A DNA stretch of 64,000 nt from Bacillota bacterium (GTDB lineage: Bacteria; Bacillota; Clostridia; Peptostreptococcales; Anaerovoracaceae), in assembly GCA_025361765.1 (NCBI GenBank), contig JANYJS010000082.1, positions 22,442-86,441 of the forward strand. The letters are read 5' to 3'. Positions 1-8,447 of the stretch are shown here, one piece after another (positions within the stretch are counted from its first letter, which is position 1; each line of letters opens with the position of its first letter). The position numbers and the translations under genes were made by a program. Below the pieces are notes generated by a model that ran no database searches, had not been told where the DNA came from, and was given only the letters and a program-made list of their open reading frames with translations.

Positions 1-1229
1 GTGTCTATTCTTTTATCCACGCCATCCTGACCGATAATCTGAGCCCCAAATATTTTGCCATCAAGACCGAATATCATTTTAAGGACAAGACTAGTTGCGC
101 CAGGATAATAGCCCGCGTGAGATTTTTGGTATATTAGCGCCGTTTGGTAATCTTGCCCCAGTATTTTCCCTTGATTTAGAAGAGTTTTTTCATTTAGGCC
201 AGTTGAAGCAACGCTAAGATCAAATACTTTTGCAATGGCTGTACCTTGCGTTCCTTTGTATTTTTCCATAGCTCCATTAATATTATTGGCGCATATTCTA
301 CCCTGTCTGTTTGCTGGTCCTGCCAGTGGTATCATGGTTCGCCCTTTTTCTACAAATTCTTCAACTTCAATAACATCGCCTAAGGCATATATGTCAGGAT
401 CTGAAGTTTTAAGATAATCATCGACTACGATTCCGCCCCTGCTGTTGACTTCAAGTCCAGCATCCTTGGCAAGCTGGCTATTTGGTTTGACCCCGATGGC
501 TAGGATCACAAGATCAGTCTCTACTTTTTTTCCGCTGTTAAGCAAGATGGTATTTACGCCGTCTTGATAAGTGAACTTGGAAACGCCATCATCTAAAATG
601 AGGTTTACGTTATTGAATCTCATGTTTTCGTGAACAAGCTGAGCCATTTCGAAATCTATTGGTGCCATAACCTGATTCAGCATCTCCACAACAGTTACTT
701 CACAGCCTGCATCATGAAGGTTTTCAGCCATTTCAAGCCCAATAAATCCGCCTCCAATTACTGTTGCGCGCTTCGGTTTTTTTTCACTGATAAAAGCTTT
801 GATCACGTCCGTATCTGGAATAGTCCACAAAGTATAAATGCCAGGTGAGTCAATCCCCTCAATTGGGGGTTTTAGCGGGGAAGATCCCGTAGAAATAACA
901 AGCGTATCATAATGGTCACTATATACCTCTCCGGTTTTTCCTTTTTTTACCTGAATGGTTTTATTAATACGGTCGATGGATATCACTTCATTGTTGACAC
1001 GAACATCCACGTTAAAACGTTGAGCCATCAGTTCTGGAGTCATCAGCAGAAGGGCATCCCTTTCCTTTATGGACCCACCAATATAATAGGGCAAGCCGCA
1101 GTTGGCATAGGAGATGTACTCGCCTCGTTCGAAAATGATAATTTCTGCTGTTTCATCAAGTCTTCTAAGCCTCGCAGCAGTACTTGCTCCTCCTGCCACT
1201 CCGCCTATGATTAATATTTTTTTACTCAT
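1..1229 (-). CDS. FAD-dependent CoA-disulfide reductase-like protein (3' end outside window)
   Basis: The reading frame is open from the ATG at 1229 to the window edge, so the C-terminus is missing. The N-terminus has a dinucleotide fold (IIGGVAGGAST, residues 7-17) and the SYANCGLPYY motif with a single cysteine at about residue 44, the redox cysteine of CoA-disulfide reductases and related NADH oxidases/persulfide reductases. A second nucleotide-binding motif (VIGGGFIGLEMAE) and the ALGDV FAD motif follow. The family reduces CoA disulfide or CoA persulfide with NAD(P)H. Whether a C-terminal rhodanese domain is present cannot be seen. It lies 28 bp behind an ArsR regulator gene and is probably in its operon. 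The family is secure; the exact substrate is not. Confidence 0.82.
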   Translation of the reverse strand, partial: MSKKILIIGGVAGGASTAARLRRLDETAEIIIFERGEYISYANCGLPYYIGGSIKERDALLLMTPELMAQRFNVDVRVNNEVISIDRINKTIQVKKGKTGEVYSDHYDTLVISTGSSPLKPPIEGIDSPGIYTLWTIPDTDVIKAFISEKKPKRATVIGGGFIGLEMAENLHDAGCEVTVVEMLNQVMAPIDFEMAQLVHENMRFNNVNLILDDGVSKFTYQDGVNTILLNSGKKVETDLVILAIGVKPNSQLAKDAGLEVNSRGGIVVDDYLKTSDPDIYALGDVIEVEEFVEKGRTMIPLAGPANRQGRICANNINGAMEKYKGTQGTAIAKVFDLSVASTGLNEKTLLNQGKILGQDYQTALIYQKSHAGYYPGATSLVLKMIFGLDGKIFGAQIIGQDGVDKRID

Positions 1230-1257
1230 GTCTCTTCCCTTCTCTTTCTATAATATT

Positions 1258-1566
1258 TTAAGATTGCTGCTTATCAAGCATAAATTCCACTATTTTTCTT
1301 GCTTCGTCATTTTTTATGCTATAAATGATTTCCGTTCCGCTTCTTTCACTGCCTACAATGCCGGCATACTTCAGTTTTGACAGATGCTGCGATACTGTGG
1401 GCTGTGGAACATCAAGACAGCACTGGATATCCGTCACGTTGCTCTCACTGTCTCTGATGAGCATGGCAAGAATGCATAGTCTAGTGGGATGTGCAATAGC
1501 CTTTAATATTTCGGCCTTTTCTTCAAGCTTATGCTTAATTTCTTCCTTTTTACTAAAATCGATCAT
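1258..1566 (-). CDS. ArsR-family transcriptional repressor
   Basis: A 102-residue winged-helix protein with the ArsR core: AHPTRLCILAML (residues 25-36), recognition helix QPTVSQHLSKLK (55-66) and the wing ERSGTEIIYSI. Cysteines lie at 31, 49 and 50; a thiol- or metal-sensing role is possible, but the classic ELCVC arsenic motif is absent. Its place directly upstream of a CoA-disulfide-reductase-like flavoprotein suggests a response to sulfur species or redox stress rather than arsenic; this is inference. A good SD (AAAGGA) precedes ATG 1566. A dyad in its own promoter points to autoregulation. Confidence 0.9.
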   Translation of the reverse strand: MIDFSKKEEIKHKLEEKAEILKAIAHPTRLCILAMLIRDSESNVTDIQCCLDVPQPTVSQHLSKLKYAGIVGSERSGTEIIYSIKNDEARKIVEFMLDKQQS

Positions 1567-1649
1567 GCACGTTTTCCTTTCAAGGTGAATAATAAATTAA
1601 ATTGCAAGTCCTTCAAGAAATTAAAATTCAAATTAAATTGCTATATTTA

Positions 1650-1678
1650 TATATTAGCATATGTGAATATAATGTCAA
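1650..1678 (-). promoter_or_regulatory. arsR promoter with embedded operator dyad
   Basis: On the minus strand a -35 TTGACA (1673-1678) and a -10 TAATAT (1651-1656) are 16 bp apart. The stretch 1650-1671 forms a 22-bp dyad, blocks TATATT, CATATG and AATATA separated by two mismatched bases each side, centred between 1660 and 1661. An operator filling the -35/-10 spacer is the usual arrangement for ArsR-family autorepression. Confidence 0.65.
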
Positions 1679-1749
1679 TGATTTACCATTGAAAACTTAT
1701 ATTTCTCAGTTTAATTATTCAAGTCCTATAAAGCTCAAATTTAAATATT

Positions 1750-2334
1750 TTATAGATTGTTGACAATTTCACATAAGTCTTTAAATTTATGACCATATAC
1801 GACGCTGCCATGGTCTGATTTTAATAGCTTTTTAAATCCAAGCTTTTCAGAAAACCGCTCTCCTTCTATTGTCACGTTATCTGTGATCACTTCATCAAAG
1901 CTAATCCCTTGAGTCGAAAAAGATTGATAAAAATTCATATAAGTTTTAAGCAAAAGCTTAACGGCATCAGTTTTTCTATACGCTTTGTCAATGACAATAC
2001 AGCATAAGAATAAATCGTACTGGACATCTTTGATCTTTTTGATATCCATCATATCCTTGATCTCTCCGATATCCACAATATCCTCGGTTTTAAGGTTTTT
2101 GTCGTTATACATCCCTTTTTTAAGTAAATCAAATATAGATTCCTTCACTGGAAATAGATCAAGAAAGCCTATTATTTTACCTTGATCCTCGATGGCCATT
2201 GTTGTAAAGGAAAAATTTTCATACCAGTCAAAGGCATCTTTATAATCTGCTATATAATCCGAGTTATAATATTGTTTTTCCATAGCTTGCATTTCCTTAA
2301 AATCTGCTATGTTTAATTTATCCTTAATTTCCAT
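1750..2334 (-). CDS. GNAT-like acetyltransferase, substrate unknown
   Basis: 194 residues. An N-terminal sensing segment is followed by a strand (KIIGFLDLFPV), a central strand leading to a helix (DLFLCCIVIDKAYRKTDAVKLLL, the position of the acetyl-CoA-binding loop) and a C-terminal ERFSEKLGFKKLLKSD segment that matches the last helix-strand of GNAT proteins. The canonical RxxGxG/A loop is degraded (YRKTDAVK), so activity is uncertain. The ATG at 2334 is chosen over the TTG one codon upstream because GGGGGAG is 6-7 bases before it. It is the last gene before a noncoding gap; the substrate cannot be told from sequence. Confidence 0.55.
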   Translation of the reverse strand: MEIKDKLNIADFKEMQAMEKQYYNSDYIADYKDAFDWYENFSFTTMAIEDQGKIIGFLDLFPVKESIFDLLKKGMYNDKNLKTEDIVDIGEIKDMMDIKKIKDVQYDLFLCCIVIDKAYRKTDAVKLLLKTYMNFYQSFSTQGISFDEVITDNVTIEGERFSEKLGFKKLLKSDHGSVVYGHKFKDLCEIVNNL

Positions 2335-2358
2335 CAAAGGCTCCCCCTCATATAGATC

Positions 2359-2838
2359 TTATTTGTGATAGGTTTCGTTCTTGTTGATTTTGAAACTTCT
2401 GTAAATTTGCTCGAGCAAAATCACCCGCATCAGTTGATGGGGAAAGGTCATGTTTGAAAAACTTAATAAAAAATCAGATTTTGAAAGGACTTCATCTGAA
2501 AGACCTATAGAACCACCAATGATAAAAGCTATGTGGCTTTTCCCTGAAATACCCAGCTGATTAATTTTTTCGGCCATTTTTTCTGAGGATAACTGAGTGC
2601 CATTCAAATCACAGGCTATGACATACATGTCAGATTTAATTTGCTTTATGATATTTCTTCCCTCTTCTGCTTTGATGGTGGCTTCGTCTGCCTCCGAAGG
2701 GTTTGAAGGGGCTTTTTCTTCCTTCAATTCGTTTATTGTTAATATGCAATATTTCCCGAGCCTTTTACTGTACTCCTGTACGGCTAATGCCCAGTAGCTT
2801 TCTTTAAGCTTCCCAATACATATCACTGTGACGTTCAT
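2359..2838 (-). CDS. rlmH: 23S rRNA (pseudouridine-1915-N3)-methyltransferase RlmH
   Basis: 159 residues, the normal length. It starts with the family's VICIGKLKESYW, carries the SAM-binding FIIGGSIGLSDEVL segment of the SPOUT knot (about residues 105-118) and ends with LSFSNMTFPHQLMRVILLEQIYRSFKI. It N3-methylates a pseudouridine in helix 69 of 23S rRNA on assembled 70S ribosomes. It lies 14 bp after walJ, the same walJ-to-rlmH neighbourhood as in Bacillus subtilis (htrC lies between them there and is absent here). Identification is firm. Confidence 0.96.
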   Translation of the reverse strand: MNVTVICIGKLKESYWALAVQEYSKRLGKYCILTINELKEEKAPSNPSEADEATIKAEEGRNIIKQIKSDMYVIACDLNGTQLSSEKMAEKINQLGISGKSHIAFIIGGSIGLSDEVLSKSDFLLSFSNMTFPHQLMRVILLEQIYRSFKINKNETYHK

Positions 2839-2852
2839 AAGCCTTCTCCCTA

Positions 2853-3644
2853 TTAAAGATCATAGACGAAGCTGATTTCATCTCTGACAATCATACCGAC
2901 TTCTATGTGCCTTCCAATATAATAGTCTTTTTCTTCAAGGATATTCTTAACTGTTTGATATGCCATAAGGGGAAAATTATTCTCTTTGCTAAGATGGGCA
3001 AGGAGTACAGAACGCTCTTTCCCATTTATAGATAGAATTTTTACAAGTGCCTCTCCTGCTGCTTCATTAGACAAATGGCCTTCTTCACTCAGAACCCTTT
3101 GTTTTAGAAACCAAGGGTATCTCCCAATTTTGAGCATATTCACATCATGATTTGCCTCAAGGATTAACAGGTCAGCGCCAGCAATTTCTTGTAGAATCTC
3201 TTCTGTGACATGACCTGTGTCTGTAACAATGCTGATTTGTTTGCCTTCATGATAAAAGGAAAAGCCAACCGGATCTGTTGCATCGTGAAAAACATTGAAT
3301 GCTTTGATCTCAATATCTCCAATACTAAAGATTTCTCCAGAAATGAATGATTTTTTATTGTCATCCGGTATGTCAATTTTAATGGCAGCCCAGGTATTTG
3401 CATTGGCATAGACATTGATTTGATTTTTTTTCCACAAGGTTTTGATGCTCTTGATATGATCTGAATGTTCATGGGTAATTAATAAGCCAGATAATATATT
3501 TAGAGGGGTCACTGATTGATCAAGACCATCATGAACTCTCTTGCTGCTTATTCCCGCATCTATGAGAAGGGCTGTGCTTTGGGACTTTACCAGGTAGCAA
3601 TTCCCACTGCTGCCACTTGAAAACGAGCAAAAACTTAGTGTCAT
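2853..3644 (-). CDS. walJ: Metallo-beta-lactamase-fold hydrolase WalJ (YycJ)
   Basis: 263 residues. The start FCSFSSGSSGNCYLV and the metal-binding THEHSDHIK (HxHxDH) identify the WalJ/YycJ group, an MBL-fold putative 5'-to-3' exonuclease linked to DNA replication and cell-wall regulation in Firmicutes. Later metal ligands appear in VTDTGH and LEANHD and near the C-terminus in LLAHLS. It lies 11 bp after yycI, the classical order H-I-J. AGGGAG precedes the ATG. Confidence 0.93.
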   Translation of the reverse strand: MTLSFCSFSSGSSGNCYLVKSQSTALLIDAGISSKRVHDGLDQSVTPLNILSGLLITHEHSDHIKSIKTLWKKNQINVYANANTWAAIKIDIPDDNKKSFISGEIFSIGDIEIKAFNVFHDATDPVGFSFYHEGKQISIVTDTGHVTEEILQEIAGADLLILEANHDVNMLKIGRYPWFLKQRVLSEEGHLSNEAAGEALVKILSINGKERSVLLAHLSKENNFPLMAYQTVKNILEEKDYYIGRHIEVGMIVRDEISFVYDL

Positions 3645-3655
3645 TGTGGGTCTCC

Positions 3656-4390
3656 CTATTGTTCAAAAGCATTAATATGTGATATCTGTCCGCCATTATA
3701 AATGATCTTCCACGCCGGAAAAGCTGTATCAGATATAAGGGACTCTACGCCTAGGTTAACTGAATCAAGCCAGTAGACCAGTTCTATTTTTTCAATGGTT
3801 ATTTTGCTATTGTTAGGATGTTCACTCATGAATTTGATCAACGCCTGAGCAATGGGAATGATCTGCTTTTTAGTCTTTCCTAACTCCACAGGTTTAAGCC
3901 ATAGCCTGTTAATCGCTTCAACCTTTCCATCTTTTATGATACAGTCCATATAACTATCTTCTATGGCTATGCCATTTATTGCGTCACTGTAACTAACAGT
4001 ATAAATACCCTCATTTTCCTTTGTTTTCTGATATATTACATTCTCATTCATCAAATCACATTTTTTAAGAAAATTTTCGGCCATAGCTTTTGCAGAAGCT
4101 TCCGTCCTCTGATATATTGGAAGGGTTTCCTGGATTTCTAATTGCATTTTGATCAATTCTGTATCTTCCTTATTATATTCCACTGAAAGCACAGGCATTC
4201 TAGTGCTCTTAATTGGCAATTCCGTTGTAATAGCAATATTTCTTGCCTCAAGAACTGCTATGGTGTTGTTAAGAAAGCGGGCGTCTTCGCCACTAACCTT
4301 TATATTGCCATAAATCAAAATACCTAAAAGCAGAAGGTTGGTAGCAAGTAAAGCAGCAATGAGAATATTTTTTGCTTTAGTCCAGTCCAT
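3656..4390 (-). CDS. yycI: WalK-regulating membrane protein YycI
   Basis: 244 residues. The short cytosolic start MDWTKAKNILI is the YycI signature, followed by one transmembrane helix (about residues 8-27) and an extracytoplasmic domain with beta-rich YycH/YycI-like repeats. In bacilli YycI and YycH contact the WalK sensor kinase and tune its activity. The gene overlaps yycH by one base (TAATG). The cognate walRK pair lies more than 40 kb away, at 49990-52497, instead of directly upstream. Confidence 0.85.
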   Translation of the reverse strand: MDWTKAKNILIAALLATNLLLLGILIYGNIKVSGEDARFLNNTIAVLEARNIAITTELPIKSTRMPVLSVEYNKEDTELIKMQLEIQETLPIYQRTEASAKAMAENFLKKCDLMNENVIYQKTKENEGIYTVSYSDAINGIAIEDSYMDCIIKDGKVEAINRLWLKPVELGKTKKQIIPIAQALIKFMSEHPNNSKITIEKIELVYWLDSVNLGVESLISDTAFPAWKIIYNGGQISHINAFEQ

Positions 4391-5880
4391 TATACGCCTC
4401 CTGGTCCTTGATTCGGATTGCTCAGCAACTTTCCACTGAAAATGTCAAAATACATATAAATGTCTCCAACTCTAAATATCCAAGCAGGATAAACCTTTCC
4501 AGTTTGTATCCCATCCATCTCATCGGTCTTGACATATCCCATTTTGATTTCATCAATTAAAACAGAGGTGTTTTCAAAGAAGTCCGTTTCTGTTGTTCCT
4601 GGAATGATTATTCCAGCTGCATTGAGGACAGTCTTCATTTCCATATGATTATCAGTAAGGATATTAATAGGATCCATGGTTTGCCTCAGCGGCTCATTTG
4701 TCAACGAATCCAGCGTATTCTGGCTAATATCAAGCATTTGCCTCTTATAGTTCGCGATTCTATTTCCTATAACCTCAACGCTTAGCGTCTGCTTTCCTCC
4801 ATCAAGATAGAGGGGATGATCATTTATAATCACGCCAAAAATAAATCGATACCCACTTTTATTATCAATAATAATAGGCTCAGCGTCTTTAAGATATGGC
4901 GTCAATTTGGTTCCATTAAGGCTTTCCCAGCTTCCGTGCGTCCCGATGAAGTTCACCGCCAAATTTAGGGAGTCAAAATAACTTAAAGCGCTATAAGAGG
5001 CCTCCCCTAATTCTTCTTTATATTCTATGGCGCCATCCTTGTTTAAGATTAGAATCTTCTGCCCATACCCGTACATATATATGGTCGTGCCGCTGCTCTC
5101 AGTAATTTTTCTGACAAAGTCAAATCCTTCACCAAAAAATGTCTGAGCCAGTTTTACAATTTTTTCAGTCTCGTAGTAGTTAATTTCTTTTCCATAAGCT
5201 ATTTCTTTCATTTCCGTTTTTACGGAAATCGGCATAAGTGTTGAGTTATCTAGACCAAGGAAAACGCGCATAGGAAAATAGGGATCAAATGAATTGTTTT
5301 CGATGTCATCAATAATCGTGTTTAGTGCCGTTAAATCATAATCGGAGACAAGTCTATAGTACTTTTGATTTTTACCATCATAGATGATGATGCTGTCTTG
5401 TATTGCAGTAGAGTATGCGATCCCGGTAAACATTTCTATGGGGATATTGTTTGCATTTGCCTGAATATCAAGCTGCGCAAGAGTATCTTTGAAGGGTAAA
5501 TCATAATCAAATTTTGCGAAAATAGATCTATAACCAGTGGCCTCATCGAACTGATTCTTGGTAATTTCCGTAATTGTCAAATTTTCCCTATTCAAAAATT
5601 CGCTAACGGAAAGCACAAAAGCATCCCAATATTTATAATCTTTTCTAGCAACAATCGTGTGAGCGTCACTTCCAAAATTAACCATAATTTCATTGGGTTT
5701 TATGAGGTCTTCGGAGAAAGGCAACGGAATAGTTTCTTCCTGACTCAAAAAATCTATAGGGATTTTGATGCCGACTAAAAAGCTGTCTTTCCATGAAAAA
5801 TATAATAGTAGTATCGTCATTAAAAACAATACTACTATAAAAATAGTTTTTACTCTTTCTATTTGAATCGGCCTAGTCAC
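4390..5880 (-). CDS. yycH: WalK-regulating membrane protein YycH
   Basis: 496 residues, somewhat longer than the Bacillus protein. A short cytosolic N-terminus (TRPIQIERVKTI) leads into a single membrane helix (about 11-28) and a large extracytoplasmic region. Topology and position directly before yycI and walJ identify it; sequence similarity to the family is diffuse. It is separated by 15 bp from a preceding secreted protein gene and should be co-transcribed from the promoter carrying the WalR box at 6520-6536. Confidence 0.82.
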   Translation of the reverse strand: MTRPIQIERVKTIFIVVLFLMTILLLYFSWKDSFLVGIKIPIDFLSQEETIPLPFSEDLIKPNEIMVNFGSDAHTIVARKDYKYWDAFVLSVSEFLNRENLTITEITKNQFDEATGYRSIFAKFDYDLPFKDTLAQLDIQANANNIPIEMFTGIAYSTAIQDSIIIYDGKNQKYYRLVSDYDLTALNTIIDDIENNSFDPYFPMRVFLGLDNSTLMPISVKTEMKEIAYGKEINYYETEKIVKLAQTFFGEGFDFVRKITESSGTTIYMYGYGQKILILNKDGAIEYKEELGEASYSALSYFDSLNLAVNFIGTHGSWESLNGTKLTPYLKDAEPIIIDNKSGYRFIFGVIINDHPLYLDGGKQTLSVEVIGNRIANYKRQMLDISQNTLDSLTNEPLRQTMDPINILTDNHMEMKTVLNAAGIIIPGTTETDFFENTSVLIDEIKMGYVKTDEMDGIQTGKVYPAWIFRVGDIYMYFDIFSGKLLSNPNQGPGGV

Positions 5881-5895
5881 TGCTGATCGCCGCCC

Positions 5896-6444
5896 TTAAT
5901 TCCCAAATATATTTTTAAAGAAATTCTGAAGAATCTGCATAGTCGTAAGCTGTGGTGCTTTGAACAGGGATTCCTCTGCCGCAGGTTCAAGACTCTTATC
6001 TTTTACAATGAGATGTGTATTTGAGGTAAAGAGTATTTTCCCACCGCTGTCAACTGTATCAACCCTTAATCGGTATAAGCCAGGCGTAATTCCTTCAACT
6101 CTCTTTGTATAAAAACTTAATTTGTTGGTGCTGACGAAAGTTTCCTTATCATAAACCGGTTCGCTGGTTAAATCTTTAAGTTCAGCTAAATCTAATTGCT
6201 CATTGATATTATTCACGTTTATGGCTACTGCCACACCGTTTTTAATCTGTTTCTCTTCATAAAAAGCCACTTTAATCGTTTTAGGCTCAAGAATCTTTAC
6301 CGAAACGAGAAGACTATCAGAATAAATAGTGCCATACTGATCGGGGTTCACGACAATCACATTCGGATCAGTATCCGCAAAAGCAATGGACGTGCTAATC
6401 AGCATAATCATAATAAGAACAATTGCGAAAACATATTTTTTCAT
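5896..6444 (-). CDS. Secreted protein of unknown function heading the yycHI operon
   Basis: 182 residues with a clear signal peptide (MKKYVFAIVLIMIMLISTSIAFA, cleavage after about residue 23). The mature part looks like a beta-sandwich: a YSDSLLVSVKILEPKTIKV segment and LYRLRVDTVDSGGKILFTSNTHLIV resemble Ig-like extracellular modules. ATG 6444 is chosen because GGAGGAG sits 7-9 bases upstream; a longer frame has no SD. It is the first gene of the operon leading to yycH-yycI-walJ-rlmH and lies directly behind a consensus WalR box, so a cell-envelope role is likely. I do not recognise the family. Confidence 0.75.
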   Translation of the reverse strand: MKKYVFAIVLIMIMLISTSIAFADTDPNVIVVNPDQYGTIYSDSLLVSVKILEPKTIKVAFYEEKQIKNGVAVAINVNNINEQLDLAELKDLTSEPVYDKETFVSTNKLSFYTKRVEGITPGLYRLRVDTVDSGGKILFTSNTHLIVKDKSLEPAAEESLFKAPQLTTMQILQNFFKNIFGN

Positions 6445-6519
6445 AAATATAATCTCCTCCTTTCCGTGATGAAATACGTCTATTGTCATTTAACAATATG
6501 GTAAGTATAACCTATCATT

Positions 6520-6536
6520 ATTACAATCATGTTACA
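6520..6536 (-). promoter_or_regulatory. WalR-binding box upstream of the yycHI operon
   Basis: The minus strand reads TGTAACATGATTGTAAT, an exact fit to the published WalR consensus TGTWAH-N5-TGTWAH. A -10-like TATACT lies 18 bases downstream on the same strand (about 6502-6507), which puts the box over the -35 position, as at WalR-activated promoters. The secreted-protein/yycH/yycI operon follows. No binding has been shown. Confidence 0.65.
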
Positions 6537-6570
6537 GCCCTTTTAAGATACCTTTACAAATTCTGGCATC

Positions 6571-6599
6571 TTGTTAATTTTCATCATTTATTGCATACT
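6571..6599 (+). promoter_or_regulatory. Candidate sigma-A promoter for the RNase H gene
   Basis: TTGTTA (6571-6576) and CATACT (6594-6599) are 17 bp apart and about 60 bp ahead of the ATG at 6660. It is divergent from the WalR-box promoter of the yycHI operon. Confidence 0.4.
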
Positions 6600-6659
6600 A
6601 GGTGTTAGAGAATTGATCTGAAATTTTCTGCTCATTCATTACTTTAAGGAGAGCTTGTT

Positions 6660-7208
6660 ATGAATTATGTCAATATTTATTCCGATGGCGCTTGTTCGGG
6701 CAACCAGAATGAAATCAACGTCGGTGGCTGGGGCGCCATTCTCGAATATGGGGCACACCAAAAGGAAATTTTTGGTGGAGAGGCCAACACCACCAATAAT
6801 AGAATGGAGATGCAGGCGCTGCTTCAAGCTTTTCTCGCCATAAATAAGCCTAATTTAGTCATGCGTGTTTTTTCTGACAGCTCATATTTGATGAACTGCT
6901 TTAGGGAAAAGTGGTATGACAAGTGGCAGAAAAATAATTGGCAGACGTCAGCAAAAAAAGATGTGGAAAATCGAGACCTTTGGGAAGCTCTACTAAACTA
7001 TTTAAACGCTCATACCATTCATTTTTATAGAGTAAAAGGACACGTTAATCTCAAAAGCAAAAGCACCAATGTGAAGGCTCTATACGATAAATTTGTTGAA
7101 TGGAATGGTGCTTCTTTCTCAATGGAGGATTTTATATTGATCACATCGATGAATAATAGGGCTGATGAATTGGCTAACAAGGGTATTGAAAAAGTACGAA
7201 ACGCTTAA
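6660..7208 (+). CDS. rnhA: Ribonuclease H family protein (RnhA-type)
   Basis: 182 residues, longer than the usual 150-155. The active-site residues of RNase HI are visible: D9 in IYSDGACSGNQ, E in NNRMEMQALL, D in VFSDSSYL and D in NNRADELANKG. It cleaves the RNA strand of RNA-DNA hybrids. The extra length lies between the HVNLKSKS segment and the last catalytic aspartate, where about 30 residues are inserted. AAGGAGAG precedes ATG 6660. It is a lone plus-strand gene in a minus-strand region, and its last 4 bases overlap the end of the convergent PP2C gene. Confidence 0.9.
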   Translation: MNYVNIYSDGACSGNQNEINVGGWGAILEYGAHQKEIFGGEANTTNNRMEMQALLQAFLAINKPNLVMRVFSDSSYLMNCFREKWYDKWQKNNWQTSAKKDVENRDLWEALLNYLNAHTIHFYRVKGHVNLKSKSTNVKALYDKFVEWNGASFSMEDFILITSMNNRADELANKGIEKVRNA

Positions 7209-8335
7209 AGAATTTCCACGACAGCTACTGCTGCATCGTCAACTAAAACGGTTCCAGCGAAGTCCTTGGCATTTTTAATGATCTCAGTTACAAAAACGCT
7301 GCCCTTTTCGTTGGCATACTCTTCAATAAATGGCATCAGTCTATCTTCGCCAAAATAACTCTTCTGATCTGCGTTAAACGCTTCCGTAATACCGTCTGTA
7401 TAGAATAAAATCTTATCTCCTTTACTGACTTTCACGGTTCTCTGCTCGTGTTTGGCTTCTTTAAGCAAGCTACATATGGGCATTCCTGAGACTTTGATCT
7501 CTTCTATTCCACCTTCTTTCTTAATCAGAACAGGCAGACAATGGTGACCCGCGTTGACAAAACGCCATTCTTTTCTTTCCATGCTATATACGCCCAGAAG
7601 CAATGAAAAATATTGTTCATCGCCTAAATTAAGTTCATTATAATTTTTGATGATTTCATTGAGCATGTCATCAAAATTTGTCGCGTTCGCACGCATTCCT
7701 CTTATAGTCTGTCTTAAAAACATAGTTAGAAGTGAGGATCTGACCCCATGACCGGAAACATCGGCTATATAGATCAGTATTTTATCTTCACTTAGTTTAA
7801 TCAAATCGAACAGATCTCCACCAAGGTCTTCACTGGGGAGATAGGCAGAGTCAAAGGCAACAGCGTCCCAATAAATTCCACTGCGCGGGAGAGATCTACT
7901 CTGAATCTGTTTTGCAAATTCAATATCCTCTTTCATTTTCTGATATTGAGTGCGGATCTCCTCTTCTTGTCTATGTTCAAGTGTAATATCCTGAAAAAGC
8001 TCAATGGCATATGATGCGCTTTTATTCAGCATTACTGGAGAAGCGATTATTTTATAATATTTATCCCCATAAAGCACGCCTTTTGATTCAGCATGGCCTG
8101 ACTTTCTACACATGACCGACACGCACTCAAGGCAGCAGCCGTCCTTTCCGAGGAGCTCATAACACTTTTTTTGCCTAAAATCGCCAAACTCCGAACGCAT
8201 TTTTTTATTCATATAGACTACATTGTCTTCGCTGTCCATGACGCGAACCATGTGCTCCATATTTTCAATAGCTTCCTCAAGAAGAGTGTCTTCCTTTATT
8301 ATAATCACTTCTTTAGTCGCTTGAAGTTCCATCAT
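7205..8335 (-). CDS. PAS-PP2C (RsbU/SpoIIE-type) serine phosphatase
   Basis: 376 residues. An N-terminal PAS-like domain (about 15-125) contains a cysteine cluster (CYELLGKDGCCLEC...MC) that could bind a metal or sense redox. A coiled linker with FAKQIQSRSLP leads to the PP2C/SpoIIE phosphatase domain: metal ligands in LGGDLFDL, IADVSGHGVRSSL and the final VDDAAVAVVEI. Such proteins dephosphorylate RsbV-type anti-anti-sigma factors and release sigma B. An RsbV-RsbW-SigB set lies at 26.4-27.9 kb in this window, so this is the obvious candidate activator, though the two are unlinked. ATG 8335 is preferred because AAAGGAG lies 6 bases upstream. Confidence 0.88.
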   Translation of the reverse strand: MMELQATKEVIIIKEDTLLEEAIENMEHMVRVMDSEDNVVYMNKKMRSEFGDFRQKKCYELLGKDGCCLECVSVMCRKSGHAESKGVLYGDKYYKIIASPVMLNKSASYAIELFQDITLEHRQEEEIRTQYQKMKEDIEFAKQIQSRSLPRSGIYWDAVAFDSAYLPSEDLGGDLFDLIKLSEDKILIYIADVSGHGVRSSLLTMFLRQTIRGMRANATNFDDMLNEIIKNYNELNLGDEQYFSLLLGVYSMERKEWRFVNAGHHCLPVLIKKEGGIEEIKVSGMPICSLLKEAKHEQRTVKVSKGDKILFYTDGITEAFNADQKSYFGEDRLMPFIEEYANEKGSVFVTEIIKNAKDFAGTVLVDDAAVAVVEIL

Positions 8336-8447
8336 TTTGACTCCTTTATCCGCTGGCACCCTCGCACAGTAATTATTTATAATATCGATTGTGGTATTTT
8401 AATTATTTTTTCGACATTATGTTTTTTATTTTTTATTTAATCAACTT

